A DNA stretch of 64,000 nucleotides from Blastomonas fulva (GTDB lineage: Bacteria > Pseudomonadota > Alphaproteobacteria > Sphingomonadales > Sphingomonadaceae). The position numbers and the translations under genes are program-made. Position 1 is the first letter of the stretch. The number at the start of each line of letters is the position of its first letter. The notes beneath the pieces are model-generated. The model ran no database searches, was not told where the DNA came from, and was given only the letters and a program-made list of their open reading frames with translations. The DNA is taken from NCBI RefSeq assembly GCF_003431825.1, contig NZ_CP020083.1, forward strand, positions 310,001 to 374,000. Reading direction: 5' to 3'. Positions 1-8,328 of this stretch are shown piece after piece.

Positions 1-849
1 CGGAATGAATATCTGGTAATGGATCGTAGGGACGGTGAAGGACTGGGTTTCCGCCATGATGGTCAGATCGACCGGCCCTCGGTTGAGCCGCAATTGGCCG
101 CGCAGACCATGGCCTTTCTGCTGATCGAAATAGACGTCGTTGTTCGGGTTGTAGAAAAACCCGTCATCCTGCTCCACCAGTTCCCCGCTCAGGCGGAACG
201 CCAGACCATCGGCCACCGGCACGTTCACCGCGCCCTGGATCTGCAGGGCATTGTTCTCGAACGTGTAGCGCGCGCTGCCCCAGCCAGACAGATCAAACTC
301 GGGCGTGGCCGAGATGATGTTGATCGCACCGCCCACCGCGTTGCGGCCATACAGCGCGCCCTGCGTGCCGCGCAGTACCTCGACGCGCCCGATGTCGAGG
401 AAATCGAGCCGGGTGAAGTTGCGCCCGCCGATCGCGCCACCGCCGATATACGCGCCGTTGCGGTACAGGCCAATGCTGGGGTCACCATTGGTGGCCCGCG
501 CGGTCGACGATGCGCGGATCGAGATTTCCGAGGTGATCGACGAATTGAGGTTGTTGAACCGGACGCTGGGCTGATCGGCGAGCAGTTCGCCGCTGCCGGT
601 GGCGCCGCCCCTGTCATACAGCGAAGCGGCATCGATCACCGAAGCCGCGCTTGGCACGTCGGCCAGCCGCTCCTCGCGGCGGCGTGCGGTCACCACGATC
701 GAGCCGTCGTTGGCATCTGCCGCGCTGTCCTGGGCCGCCGCCTCGGCTTCATCATCCGCAGACTGATCTACCGCCTGGGCGAAGGCCGGGGTTGCCATCG
801 CCGTCCAGATTGCGGCCGAGCAGTAAAGCAGGTGCGCGGTGCCCTTCAT
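1..849 (-). CDS. TonB-dependent receptor, N-terminal part (runs off left edge)
   Basis: The first 283 codons of an outer-membrane TonB-dependent receptor; the beta-barrel C-terminus lies beyond the window. The start ATG at 849-847 is followed by a clear signal peptide ending near AFAQA. A TonB-box-like stretch (SIVVTARRREE) and the plug domain follow, with the plug signatures RVEVLRGTQGALYGRNAVGG and GAINIISATP. The family imports large substrates such as siderophores, glycans, peptides and cobalamin, and the substrate cannot be told from this part. A 15-bp element shared with the serine hydrolase gene at 3170 lies 25 bp upstream, suggesting co-regulation by the GntR protein encoded at 2270-2998. 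Confidence 0.93.
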   Translation of the reverse strand, partial: MKGTAHLLYCSAAIWTAMATPAFAQAVDQSADDEAEAAAQDSAADANDGSIVVTARRREERLADVPSAASVIDAASLYDRGGATGSGELLADQPSVRFNNLNSSITSEISIRASSTARATNGDPSIGLYRNGAYIGGGAIGGRNFTRLDFLDIGRVEVLRGTQGALYGRNAVGGAINIISATPEFDLSGWGSARYTFENNALQIQGAVNVPVADGLAFRLSGELVEQDDGFFYNPNNDVYFDQQKGHGLRGQLRLNRGPVDLTIMAETQSFTVPTIHYQIFIP

Positions 850-873
850 AAGTCCCTCTCTATTTCTTATGTC

Positions 874-888
874 ATTATTATCGATAAT
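874..888 (-). promoter_or_regulatory. Putative GntR operator, copy 1
   Basis: Read toward the receptor gene, the minus strand carries ATTATCGATAATAAT. Its first 12 bases are a perfect palindrome. The same 15 bases occur at 3121-3135 in the same orientation relative to the next gene. The site ends 25 bp before the receptor start codon, where a repressor would block transcription. Assigning it to the nearby GntR regulator is an inference. Confidence 0.6.
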
Positions 889-944
889 TCTGTGCACAAG
901 GCACGTCGCTGTCAAGGCCAAAACCGACGTGGCTGTTTGAAGCG

Positions 945-2243
945 TCAGATCTTCGGGCGAAGGGCAGCCGCAATCAGGGCGCAGCAGCCCCTGGCCGCAG
1001 CGTGCAGCGCGTCGGGCAGGATCGTCTCCAGCGTGTCCGATGCAGCATGATGCTGGCGGTGCGCACCGAAGATTCCGGCATGGCGCGGATACCCGGCCCT
1101 GACGATTTCCTGCAGTTCGCCCGCCGCACCTTCCGCCGAAGAATAGGCCGCCTCAAGCCCCGGCTGGTTGCGAAATGCCGCGCGCGCCTGTGCGAGCAGA
1201 TCGTCCGACGTCATTAGAAAACGGAACGGATCGGCGCTGGGCAAGGGCAGCAGCCGGTCGGGCAGTTCGTGCCAGTCGCGCGTCGCGACATTCGCCCCAA
1301 GGTGCAGCCACAAGGCGGTCTGCTCCGGCGGCGGGCCGAACGTTTTGATCATCCGCTTTGCCCCCAGATTCTCATACTCATGGCCCGAATTGGTGACCAT
1401 CAGCACGCTGTGCCTTGGGAAGTGGCGCGGCAGCCACTGCACCAGCGCCAGCCAGATCGCGACGCCCGGCGCGCGTTCGCCGACGCAGTCGGTCCAGCCG
1501 GACCGCGGCGTCGATATGACGATCCAGGGCGCGCGCGCAACGATGCGCTGGCCGATGATGTTCTGCGCCTGGCGCACACCGTCCTGCCCTTTGATCTGCA
1601 ACCGCGCCGTAAGCCCGGTCTGCGCGGCCTCCACCACCGGCGCTGCCTTGCGCGGTGCGAGCAGCGCGATGGGCACCGGCGCGAACGGTGCATCGGCATG
1701 CGCGTTGAGCAGCAGCGCTTCGCCGGTAGGCCCGGTGGTGGCCACGACCACCGCCACCGCGCCGCGCGCCACCGCATCGGCAACCGGCCTGCGCACCGCC
1801 GCATCGACCAGCGACGACCAGCGACGATAGGGCAGCCGCACCACCGCGATGCTGCCATCCAGCCTGCCGCCGATCTCCGCCAGCCGCAGCGGCGCGGTGA
1901 TCCCGGACGGCGGCGTAGGCACCACAAGCGGCTGCGCGATCACCGGGATCGCCGCATCGCCCAGCACCAGCGCGCAGCGCCCGGGCTCAAAGAATGGCGC
2001 ATCGAACGCTTGGGCCTGCACGGCATAGCCAGCCGCCGTGAGCCGCTCGGCGGTCCAGCCAGCCGTCCAGCGATCGCCCGGACCGCCCGATTGCTTGTTG
2101 CCGGCCCCTGCGTACGCGCGGACGTCTGCCATCAAGCGCTCTGAAGACATTTCGTCGGACTCCGAAACTTGAGCAGCGGCAGAGGCAAACGGCAGCGCCA
2201 GCGGGGCGGCTAGCCCGGCCTTGAGCAGCGCTCGCCGTGCCAT
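945..2243 (-). CDS. Exported M28-like peptidase-fold protein with degenerate metal site
   Basis: About 432 residues. The chosen start at 2243 gives MARRALLKAG followed by a hydrophobic stretch, which resembles a Tat signal; an upstream in-frame start at 2273 would overlap the GntR stop. The layout resembles M28 zinc aminopeptidases: an inserted PA-like domain, then a catalytic region. However, the segment where the family carries His and Asp ligands reads VISTPRSGWTDCVGERAPG, without them. Later pieces (NSGHEYENLG, HHAASDTLETI) still look like M28. It may be a non-catalytic relative or use another chemistry. It lies directly downstream of the GntR gene and probably shares its transcript. Confidence 0.55.
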   Translation of the reverse strand: MARRALLKAGLAAPLALPFASAAAQVSESDEMSSERLMADVRAYAGAGNKQSGGPGDRWTAGWTAERLTAAGYAVQAQAFDAPFFEPGRCALVLGDAAIPVIAQPLVVPTPPSGITAPLRLAEIGGRLDGSIAVVRLPYRRWSSLVDAAVRRPVADAVARGAVAVVVATTGPTGEALLLNAHADAPFAPVPIALLAPRKAAPVVEAAQTGLTARLQIKGQDGVRQAQNIIGQRIVARAPWIVISTPRSGWTDCVGERAPGVAIWLALVQWLPRHFPRHSVLMVTNSGHEYENLGAKRMIKTFGPPPEQTALWLHLGANVATRDWHELPDRLLPLPSADPFRFLMTSDDLLAQARAAFRNQPGLEAAYSSAEGAAGELQEIVRAGYPRHAGIFGAHRQHHAASDTLETILPDALHAAARGCCALIAAALRPKI

Positions 2244-2269
2244 GTCCCCCCGTGGTATGTCCCCCCGTC

Positions 2270-2998
2270 TCACGCAGGCTTGCTCCTGCGCCGCGCAGGC
2301 TTGGCCTTGACCCGGCGGTCCTTGTATTCCTGCAGCGCCTCGGCAAAGCTCGCCTGGGTGACGCCGATCAGTTCGCGCGCGGTCTGGTCGGCCGCATCCG
2401 CCTCATGCGCGACGATATGGCGGCACAGCTTTTCATACAGCACCGCCGATTGCCTTCCGGCCTCGCTGGCATGCTCGGTCAGGTACGTTTCGGTATAGAC
2501 ATTGTGCTGCCAGCGCGCGAGCAAAGCGACCCGGTCGAGCAGCTCAAGCGCCAGCGGCGCGTTGCAGCGCTTGGCGATGAACCGGCCGATGCGGTTGGAC
2601 ACGCGGATATGCTCGAAGGTGTTGTCGGTCCGCTGGGTGATGTCCTTGTATTCGACCAGCCGGTGCATCAGTTCGCGGCCATCGCGGTCGCTCATCGTCA
2701 GGCTCGCCAACCGGCAGACAACGCCGAACAGCGCCTTCCACAGCTCGTACACCTCGTTGGCGGCATGATCATCGACATCGATGACGAACGTGCCCCGCCA
2801 CGGCACCACCTTGACCAGGCCGATGCGCGCCAGATGGCGGAACGCCTCGCGCACCGGCGCATGCGACACATCGAACCGCGCCGCGATCTCGCGCTCGCGC
2901 AGCCAAGTGCCCGGCGCGATCCGCCATTCGACGATGTCGTTGGTCAGCAGCCGTGCGATAACCCGGTCCTGGGTGGGGGTGGTTTCCTCATCGGTCAT
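2270..2998 (-). CDS. GntR family transcriptional regulator (FCD/FadR subfamily)
   Basis: A DNA-binding regulator of about 242 residues. The N-terminal winged helix is clear (PGTWLREREIAARFDVSHAPVREAFRHLARIGLV), followed by an all-helical FCD effector domain containing the metal/ligand His pattern (EHIRVSNR, CRHIVAHEAD). The C-terminus is very basic (RRVKAKPARRRSKPA). ATG 2998 is preferred because it begins just before the conserved fold; longer starts at 3010 and 3073 exist. It is divergent from the serine hydrolase at 3170, and its gene end overlaps the possible upstream start (2273) of the M28-like gene. It likely controls the receptor and hydrolase through the repeated 15-bp palindromic element. 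The effector is unknown. Confidence 0.9.
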   Translation of the reverse strand: MTDEETTPTQDRVIARLLTNDIVEWRIAPGTWLREREIAARFDVSHAPVREAFRHLARIGLVKVVPWRGTFVIDVDDHAANEVYELWKALFGVVCRLASLTMSDRDGRELMHRLVEYKDITQRTDNTFEHIRVSNRIGRFIAKRCNAPLALELLDRVALLARWQHNVYTETYLTEHASEAGRQSAVLYEKLCRHIVAHEADAADQTARELIGVTQASFAEALQEYKDRRVKAKPARRRSKPA

Positions 2999-3120
2999 GC
3001 GGGCGGTCATGGCTTTCAAGCTGTGGCATTTCAGGCAGCGAATGCTTTTTAAGGCAGTAACGGCGAGCAGCATCCTAGCTATGCTGAAACGGCAGGCAAT
3101 CGATCGTTGTCAAACACGAT

Positions 3121-3135
3121 ATTATCGATAATAAT
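3121..3135 (+). promoter_or_regulatory. Putative GntR operator, copy 2
   Basis: ATTATCGATAATAAT, identical to the element at 874-888. The palindrome here extends to 14 bp (3120-3133). It sits 34 bp before the serine hydrolase start and in the divergent space shared with gntR, so it could serve autoregulation as well. Confidence 0.6.
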
Positions 3136-3169
3136 CTTAAAGACAATAGCAACCGGCAAGGCAGTTCCT

Positions 3170-4198
3170 ATGATGCAGTTTCCTATGATGAGGCAATGGC
3201 GGGCGATGGCCCTGGTGACGGCAGCATGGCTTGTGCCACACGGTGCAGCAGCCTCCGCGCAGACCCTCCCCGGCTGCGATGCTGCCATCGCCTATTCACA
3301 GGCGCGCGACGGTGTCGCGGTGCTGGTGCTTGAAGACGGGCGCATTGCATGTGCGTCTGCGGGCGTGGACGTGTCGCACGAATTGTGGTCCGGCACCAAG
3401 AGCCTGATCGGGCTGGTGGCGGCAGCGGCCGTGCAGGATGGCCTGCTAACCCTCGACGAGGCCGCCGCCGCCACGATCACCGAATGGCGCGACGTTCCGC
3501 AGAAGAATGCGATTACGATCCGGCACCTGCTGTCGATGACCAGCGGCCACCCTTCTGCCGTCGGTCGGCCGCAGGGCTATGCCGCCTCGCTTGATGTGCC
3601 GCTGACCCAGGCGCCCGGCACAGCCTTTCAATACGGGCCGACACCGCTGCAGATCTTCGGCGAGATCCTGAAGCGCAAGCTTTCCGCCGGTGGCCAGGAT
3701 GCCGACCCCCGCGCCTATGCCGAGCGGCGTCTGCTGCAACCTTTGGGCGTGACGGTGGCCGATTGGCGCAATGGACCGGACGGCCAGCCGCTGATGCCGC
3801 AGGGCGCCGTCATGAGCGCGAAGCAATGGGCCAGGCTTGGCGAGTTCGTGCGCGCAGGCGGCGTGCAGAACGGCAAGCCGCTGGTCGACGGGGCGACCTT
3901 GCGCGCGCTGTTCGATGGTAGCACGCCCAACCCTGCTTATGGCCTGACCTGGTGGCTGCCGCGCGCCACCCCCGCCAAGGACGCCGTCACCGCCGCCACC
4001 GACATCACCCAAGCCGGCGGCGAACTTCCCCAAGACATGGTGTTGGCAGCGGGCGCAGGCGACCAGCGGCTTTACGTGATCCCCTCGCGCAAACTGACTA
4101 TCGTGCGCCAGGCCAGGCTCAATATGGCCAACGTGCTTAGCGGAAAAGCCAGCGGCTGGTCCGACCGCCAGTTCCTCGGGCTGCTTCTCGGCTCTTGA
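3170..4198 (+). CDS. Exported serine hydrolase (beta-lactamase/PBP-like, class C type)
   Basis: A protein of about 342 residues with a signal peptide ending near AAASAQ. The nucleophile motif SxxK is S74-G-T-K77 (HELWSGTKSLIG). A helix with SMTSGHPS follows, and FQYGPTP sits where class C enzymes have YxN, so the Asn is replaced. No clear KTG triad is visible. The family includes esterases, D-aminopeptidases and peptidoglycan-active enzymes. It is probably periplasmic and under the GntR operator just upstream. ATG 3170 was chosen because it leads straight into the signal peptide; an in-frame start at 3107 would place the operator inside the gene. Confidence 0.8.
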   Translation: MMQFPMMRQWRAMALVTAAWLVPHGAAASAQTLPGCDAAIAYSQARDGVAVLVLEDGRIACASAGVDVSHELWSGTKSLIGLVAAAAVQDGLLTLDEAAAATITEWRDVPQKNAITIRHLLSMTSGHPSAVGRPQGYAASLDVPLTQAPGTAFQYGPTPLQIFGEILKRKLSAGGQDADPRAYAERRLLQPLGVTVADWRNGPDGQPLMPQGAVMSAKQWARLGEFVRAGGVQNGKPLVDGATLRALFDGSTPNPAYGLTWWLPRATPAKDAVTAATDITQAGGELPQDMVLAAGAGDQRLYVIPSRKLTIVRQARLNMANVLSGKASGWSDRQFLGLLLGS

Positions 4199-4466
4199 CC
4201 TTGCCTAACACCATATGGTGGTAATGTGCTGCTTATTCTGAGGCTTTTCGAGCAAATGGAAGCTTCGCAATGTCGTTTTCGACCATGGCGAGTGAACGCA
4301 TATATGATGCCAGATATTTGACCTGAAAGCTCGGATGGGAGCGCGTATCTGGCCGCCGTCTTCGCAACCTCAATTCGGCAGCTGCTGTGGCGAGTGGGCG
4401 TTTACTGTGAACTACGTGAATGACCGTGTCTGATCGGCAGCTGACATGGTCGCAGCCTTGACCAGC

Positions 4467-5591
4467 TTACCCTCCTTCGGACACCTCGAGGAACCTCCGG
4501 ACAAGCTCGGTATTGATGTAGTAGTTGTGCTTGCCAGCGCGCTGTTTCACCACGAACCCGTGCTCCGCTAGCGCATCGAGGTAATTTGCAGCAGTCTGTC
4601 GTGCCTTCAGGTCAAGGTGTCCCGCTGAACATATTCGAAGCGCGTATAAGGATGCCGGAACAGGTTGTTCAGCAGCTCCTGACTGTAGAGCCGGGGTAAC
4701 TCGGCACGCGTTCTGTGCTTTGCCCGGGCCATCTGGTCACGGATCCCTTCGACGATGCGAAGCGTTGTTGCCGCTGACTCGGCTACACCCTCGAGCATGT
4801 AGATCACCCAATCTTCCCAAGCAATTTGCGCCCCTCCGCTGTCACGCACAGCCTGCAGCAGGCGATAATAGTCGGCCTTGTGCCGGGTGATGTGGCGGGA
4901 AAGGTAGAGGACAGGGATGTCGAGCAGCCCGGTCCGCGCTAGATAGAGTACGTTCAGGATCCGGCCAATGCGTCCATTCCTGTCGGGGAACGGATGTATA
5001 TTCTCAAACTGGTGATGGATCAGCGCCATCTTGATCAGTGGATCGAGGTCGCTCACTGTGTCATCGGTCACGAAGCGCTCGAGCGCGGTCATTTGCGGGA
5101 CAATGTCTCGCGCATCTTGCGGCGGAACATACACGATTGCCCCCGTCCGGTAATGCCTGAGCGCAGTGCCGGGCGGCGCCCGAAACCCGTCTTCGCGTCC
5201 TTTCAGGAGCCTGAACATATCGATGAGAACGGAGTTGGGGATCAGGCCGCCGGTCTCCTGAATTCAGGCATAGCCGAGCCGCATTGCGTCGCGGTAGAGC
5301 GCAACTTCCTTGGAAGCAGGCGATTGCGGATCATCAGGAAAGAGTTCGGCCTGAAACAGCTCGTCCTGGGTCGTGATGATGTTCTCCACCTCGGATGATG
5401 CTTTGGCCTTCTGAAGGGCAAGCGTGTCGATCAGGATCCCCTGATTGGGGATCGTGCGCGCCTGACCTTTCAAGTCGGCGAGAGCCAGACTGGCGGCATT
5501 GAGTGCCTTGAGAATAGGCACCGTCTCGAGATCGACGCCGGGCGGAATCGGCGGGTTGATATAGGTCGGCGCAATATAACACTCGCAACAT
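4467..5591 (-). pseudogene. Fic-domain AMP-transferase, disrupted by nonsense and frameshift
   Basis: A class II Fic protein reads almost end to end on this strand but is broken. The N-terminal part (YINPPIPPGVDLETV to the inhibitory motif SSEVEN) has no start codon in frame; an ATG at 5591 is out of frame. An in-frame TGA at 5266-5264 interrupts the coding sequence. The catalytic core continues in the same frame with HPFPDRNGRIGR. A one-base frameshift near 4610 then separates the C-terminal winged helix (ARQTAANYLDALAEHGFVVK), whose natural TAA is at 4469-4467. A residual open frame from ATG 5218 to 4607 keeps the catalytic motif but lacks the autoinhibitory helix. Fic enzymes transfer AMP to target proteins. 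Confidence 0.85.
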
Positions 5592-5790
5592 GTTAATGAA
5601 ACTCCGATTATCCTAACACGACATAGCGCACATGGCAGCGAAATGCCGGTCGCGCGCACTCGAAAATTGTTTGACTGGCGTCGCACGACGGAAGCGCCCA
5701 AAATGACACCCACCAAAGCGAGACTTTTCGGGCGCGCGCGATCTCTCATCCCGAGAGCATCCATAACGATGACGATATGGTGGCGCCTTA

Positions 5791-5810
5791 ACCCATCCCC
5801 TGAACTGGGT
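5791..5810 (+). promoter_or_regulatory. Possible lux-box-like dyad upstream of luxI
   Basis: ACCCA and TGGGT arms separated by 10 bases give a 20-bp dyad. This is the length and arm spacing of LuxR-type binding sites. It ends 60 bp before the luxI start. The inner positions do not match the classic consensus well, and no luxR gene is in the window, so this is tentative. Confidence 0.3.
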
Positions 5811-5870
5811 ATACCGGCGAAAGTCCGATCGTGGTCTGGTTCGAAGGACAACAGTTCTGGGACAACAGCC

Positions 5871-6494
5871 ATGATCAGCGCCGTTACTCATCCGAAAATT
5901 GCGGAAAGCAGCATGGCCATGTGCGCCATGTTTGCGGCCCGCAAGCAGGTGTTTGTGGATCTCCTCAAATGGGACCTTCCCGTCCTCGACGACCGGTTCG
6001 AGATCGACCAGTTCGACACGCCAGATGCCCGCTACCTGATCCTGCTCGGCGCAGATGGACAGCATCGCGCCTCGGCCCGCCTGCTGCACACCACAGGGCC
6101 GCACATCCTGGGCGATCTGTACCCCCATCTGTGCAACGGCCAGGTTCCGCGAGGTCCGCGCATCCTGGAGATCTCGCGCTTCTGTCTTGACCGGAACCAG
6201 GACGCTGGATCGCGCCTGTCGGCCCGCAACCAGCTTGTGACCGCGCTGGTCGATCACGCGATCGATGAGGGCATCAACTATTACACCGGCGTTGCCGAGC
6301 TTGGCTGGCTCGCCCAGATCCTCCGCTTCGGGTGGCAATGCGAGCCGCTGGGGGAACCTCAGGGCAATAAGGGGTCGAAAATCGGCGCCCTCCGCATCGG
6401 GATCGATGACCAGACACGGGCCAAGCTGGAGCGCACTGGTATCTACACCCCGTTGTCGCTGCAGCTTATTGAAAGCCGGGAGTCAGTTGCATGA
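5871..6494 (+). CDS. Acyl-homoserine-lactone synthase (LuxI family)
   Basis: A quorum-signal synthase of about 207 residues that joins an acyl chain to S-adenosylmethionine. The conserved residues of the family are present at the usual positions: R24, F28, W34, D46 and D49, then the RASARLL strand and LEISRFC with its Glu and Arg. ATG 5871 puts these at standard numbering; longer in-frame starts back to 5643 do not add family sequence. The stop overlaps the dioxygenase start by ATGA, so the two are translationally coupled. No luxR lies next to it, so the receptor must be elsewhere or the signal is used without a local partner. The acyl chain cannot be predicted. Confidence 0.92.
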   Translation: MISAVTHPKIAESSMAMCAMFAARKQVFVDLLKWDLPVLDDRFEIDQFDTPDARYLILLGADGQHRASARLLHTTGPHILGDLYPHLCNGQVPRGPRILEISRFCLDRNQDAGSRLSARNQLVTALVDHAIDEGINYYTGVAELGWLAQILRFGWQCEPLGEPQGNKGSKIGALRIGIDDQTRAKLERTGIYTPLSLQLIESRESVA

Positions 6495-7357
6495 ACGCTA
6501 TGTCGTCCGAAACGCTGGCAGACGCACTGCTGGATAGAGGCTTTTGCATCGTGCCTGATCTCGTGCCGCGCGCCACCATCGAGGCACTTGCCACCGATCT
6601 CGACCCGGTGTTCGCGGCCACGCCCTTTGGGCAGGGCTGTTTTTATGGCTACCGAACCAAACGCTTTGGCGGTCTGCTCCGGCGATCGGCCAATTCGCAT
6701 GCACTGGTTCTTGAAAAAACCATAATGGGGGCAGTGCAGGCCATTCTTGGGCAAGCCTGCGACCGCATCCAGCTCAATGTCGCGCAGGCCATCGAGATTC
6801 ATCCCGGCGAGCAGCGCCAGTTCCCCCACCGGGACCATGATATGTGGAACGGCGAAAAAGGTGCACACGAGTATCTGGTCAATGTGATCTGGCCACTGAC
6901 GCCATTCAGCGCAGCGAACGGCGCAACCCACATCTATCCCGATAGCCACGGCGCAGACGGCATGGCGCGGCAGGATCCGGGCGCACCGGTTATCGCAGAG
7001 TGCGAACCCGGAGCCGCGATCTGTTTCCTCGGTTCAACTGCCCACGGAGCGGGCGCCAATGTAACCAGTCAGGTCAGGCGCGGCGTCGTCATCGGCTACA
7101 GCCTGGGCTGGCTCAAGCCCTATGAGAATCTGTGGCTTGCCTATCCGCCATCCGTAGCCCGGACGTTTCCTCCCGACCTTGCGGCACTGGCAGGCTATGT
7201 CCAGCACCGACCCAATCTCGGCAATTACGAGGGCCAGTGCCCGTCCGTTCTTCTCGGCGATGTCGTGCCGGAACATCTCGGAGCCATCGACGCCCTGCGC
7301 CCCGATCAGGAAGCGATGCTGGATGCATTCGCCGAGCAGGAGCCCATAAGCCGGTGA
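6491..7357 (+). CDS. Phytanoyl-CoA dioxygenase (PhyH) family Fe(II)/2-oxoglutarate oxygenase
   Basis: A soluble oxygenase of 288 residues. The iron facial triad is visible as H113-x-D115 (FPHRDHD) and H185 (STAHGAG). R196/R197 (QVRRG) are the likely 2-oxoglutarate anchor. It is translationally coupled to the upstream luxI and the downstream GntR gene (GTGA overlap). I recall phyH-like genes being reported downstream of luxI in sphingomonads, but that is recollection rather than a search result. A plausible role is hydroxylating the acyl-homoserine lactone or a co-regulated metabolite; this is inference. Confidence 0.85.
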   Translation: MNAMSSETLADALLDRGFCIVPDLVPRATIEALATDLDPVFAATPFGQGCFYGYRTKRFGGLLRRSANSHALVLEKTIMGAVQAILGQACDRIQLNVAQAIEIHPGEQRQFPHRDHDMWNGEKGAHEYLVNVIWPLTPFSAANGATHIYPDSHGADGMARQDPGAPVIAECEPGAAICFLGSTAHGAGANVTSQVRRGVVIGYSLGWLKPYENLWLAYPPSVARTFPPDLAALAGYVQHRPNLGNYEGQCPSVLLGDVVPEHLGAIDALRPDQEAMLDAFAEQEPISR

Positions 7358-7947
7358 GCCCTGCACATGTCATCGAGCCGACCTATGAAGCGATCAAGCG
7401 CCGATTGATGCATGGCCACTGGCCGCCGGGAACGCGGCTGGAGGCTGCAAGGATTGCAGACCTGCTTCATGTCAGCATCACGCCGGTACGCGACAGCCTG
7501 TATCGGCTGACAGGTGAGCGCATGGTCGACTTTACGCATGGCGAAGGATTTCATGCGCCGCGGATGACCGAAAGCGATTTGCGCGGCATGCTCGAGCTGC
7601 ATCTTGTCCTGATGCTGGCAGCGCTGGCGACCCAAGTGCGCGATTCAATTACGCCAGTGGGCCGGCTGGACAAAGGATCAGACGGATTTGGTTTGCTGTT
7701 CCTTGCGATTGCCCGGCGCTCGGGTAACGCCGAGCTTGCAAGCTGCATTGCTGGCCTCGGTGACCGGCTCCATATCGCCCGTCTCGCCGACACCGAGATA
7801 CTTGGCGACACAGCTGACGAGCACGGCGCTCTCGAAGCGGCCTATTCAAAAAACGCAACTCACCCAGAAGTCCGCGCGCTGTTGCTGCACTACCATGAAC
7901 GACGCGCGCAAGAGGCTGCTGCCTATATCCGGCATATCACCGCCTGA
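7354..7947 (+). CDS. GntR family transcriptional regulator (short FCD type)
   Basis: A regulator of about 197 residues starting at GTG 7354, which overlaps the stop of the PhyH gene. The N-terminal winged helix is clear (PPGTRLEAARIADLLHVSITPVRDSLYRLTGERMV). The following helical domain is shorter than a full FCD domain and has few of its metal-binding His residues. As the third gene of the luxI operon it may control that operon or respond to its product. A longer in-frame start at 7132 would lie inside phyH and is not favoured. Confidence 0.8.
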   Translation: MSPAHVIEPTYEAIKRRLMHGHWPPGTRLEAARIADLLHVSITPVRDSLYRLTGERMVDFTHGEGFHAPRMTESDLRGMLELHLVLMLAALATQVRDSITPVGRLDKGSDGFGLLFLAIARRSGNAELASCIAGLGDRLHIARLADTEILGDTADEHGALEAAYSKNATHPEVRALLLHYHERRAQEAAAYIRHITA

Positions 7948-8086
7948 CACGAAGCATTGCTGCAGGATGCTCAAGTCGCCTGCACGTACGACTTTTCCTT
8001 GTCATTGCAATGGCATCCTGACATCATTGGCATGCACGGGGCATATCTGGCAGTCCGGTGCGGGATACTCCGCCAGGCATCAAAAG

Positions 8087-8110
8087 CGCCTGTCCATTCA
8101 GGGACAGGCG
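8087..8110. terminator. Stem-loop, possible terminator of the luxI operon
   Basis: CGCCTGTCC and GGACAGGCG pair perfectly around a six-base loop. No run of T follows on the plus strand, while four A precede it, so intrinsic termination on the minus strand or a factor-dependent role are both possible. Confidence 0.4.
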
Positions 8111-8298
8111 GCCGTAACGGATCATGTGACCCTCTTTGAGTCACCGAACGTCGGCGCAGCACTGGATGATGGACAGACTGGCTTCGCCCGGCCTGTCGAT
8201 CTGTGCCGTGCGGGTACTGCTGCGTGTCGTCGTCAAAATGGAAAAGCCTTTCTTCCGAACGTCACCCGTTCTCGGTGTCATCGGCATGCCACGCTCAT

Positions 8299-8314
8299 CC
8301 GGACGATCGTCCGG
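8299..8314. promoter_or_regulatory. 16-bp perfect palindrome before the ECF sigma start
   Basis: CCGGACGATCGTCCGG, ending 14 bp before GTG 8329. It may be an operator or an RNA hairpin that limits translation of the sigma factor. No protein can be assigned from sequence alone. Confidence 0.4.
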
Positions 8315-8328
8315 TGCAGAGCGGGACG

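Larger units (their letters stand above)
7948..8328. other. Intergenic region between luxI operon and ECF sigma gene
   Basis: No convincing gene was found. The stretch holds a perfect 9-bp stem hairpin (8087-8110) and a 16-bp perfect palindrome (8299-8314), and presumably the promoter of the sigma gene. It separates two functionally distinct operons. Confidence 0.6.

Noticed and set aside
8087..8110. Classical rho-independent terminator for the luxI operon
   Set aside because: The stem is perfect but lacks a U-tract on the plus strand, so I list it only as a possible terminator.
4199..8328. A second copy of the tRNA-Ser 3' end as left island boundary
   Set aside because: I looked by eye for the T-arm/acceptor sequence in the gaps here and found no convincing copy.
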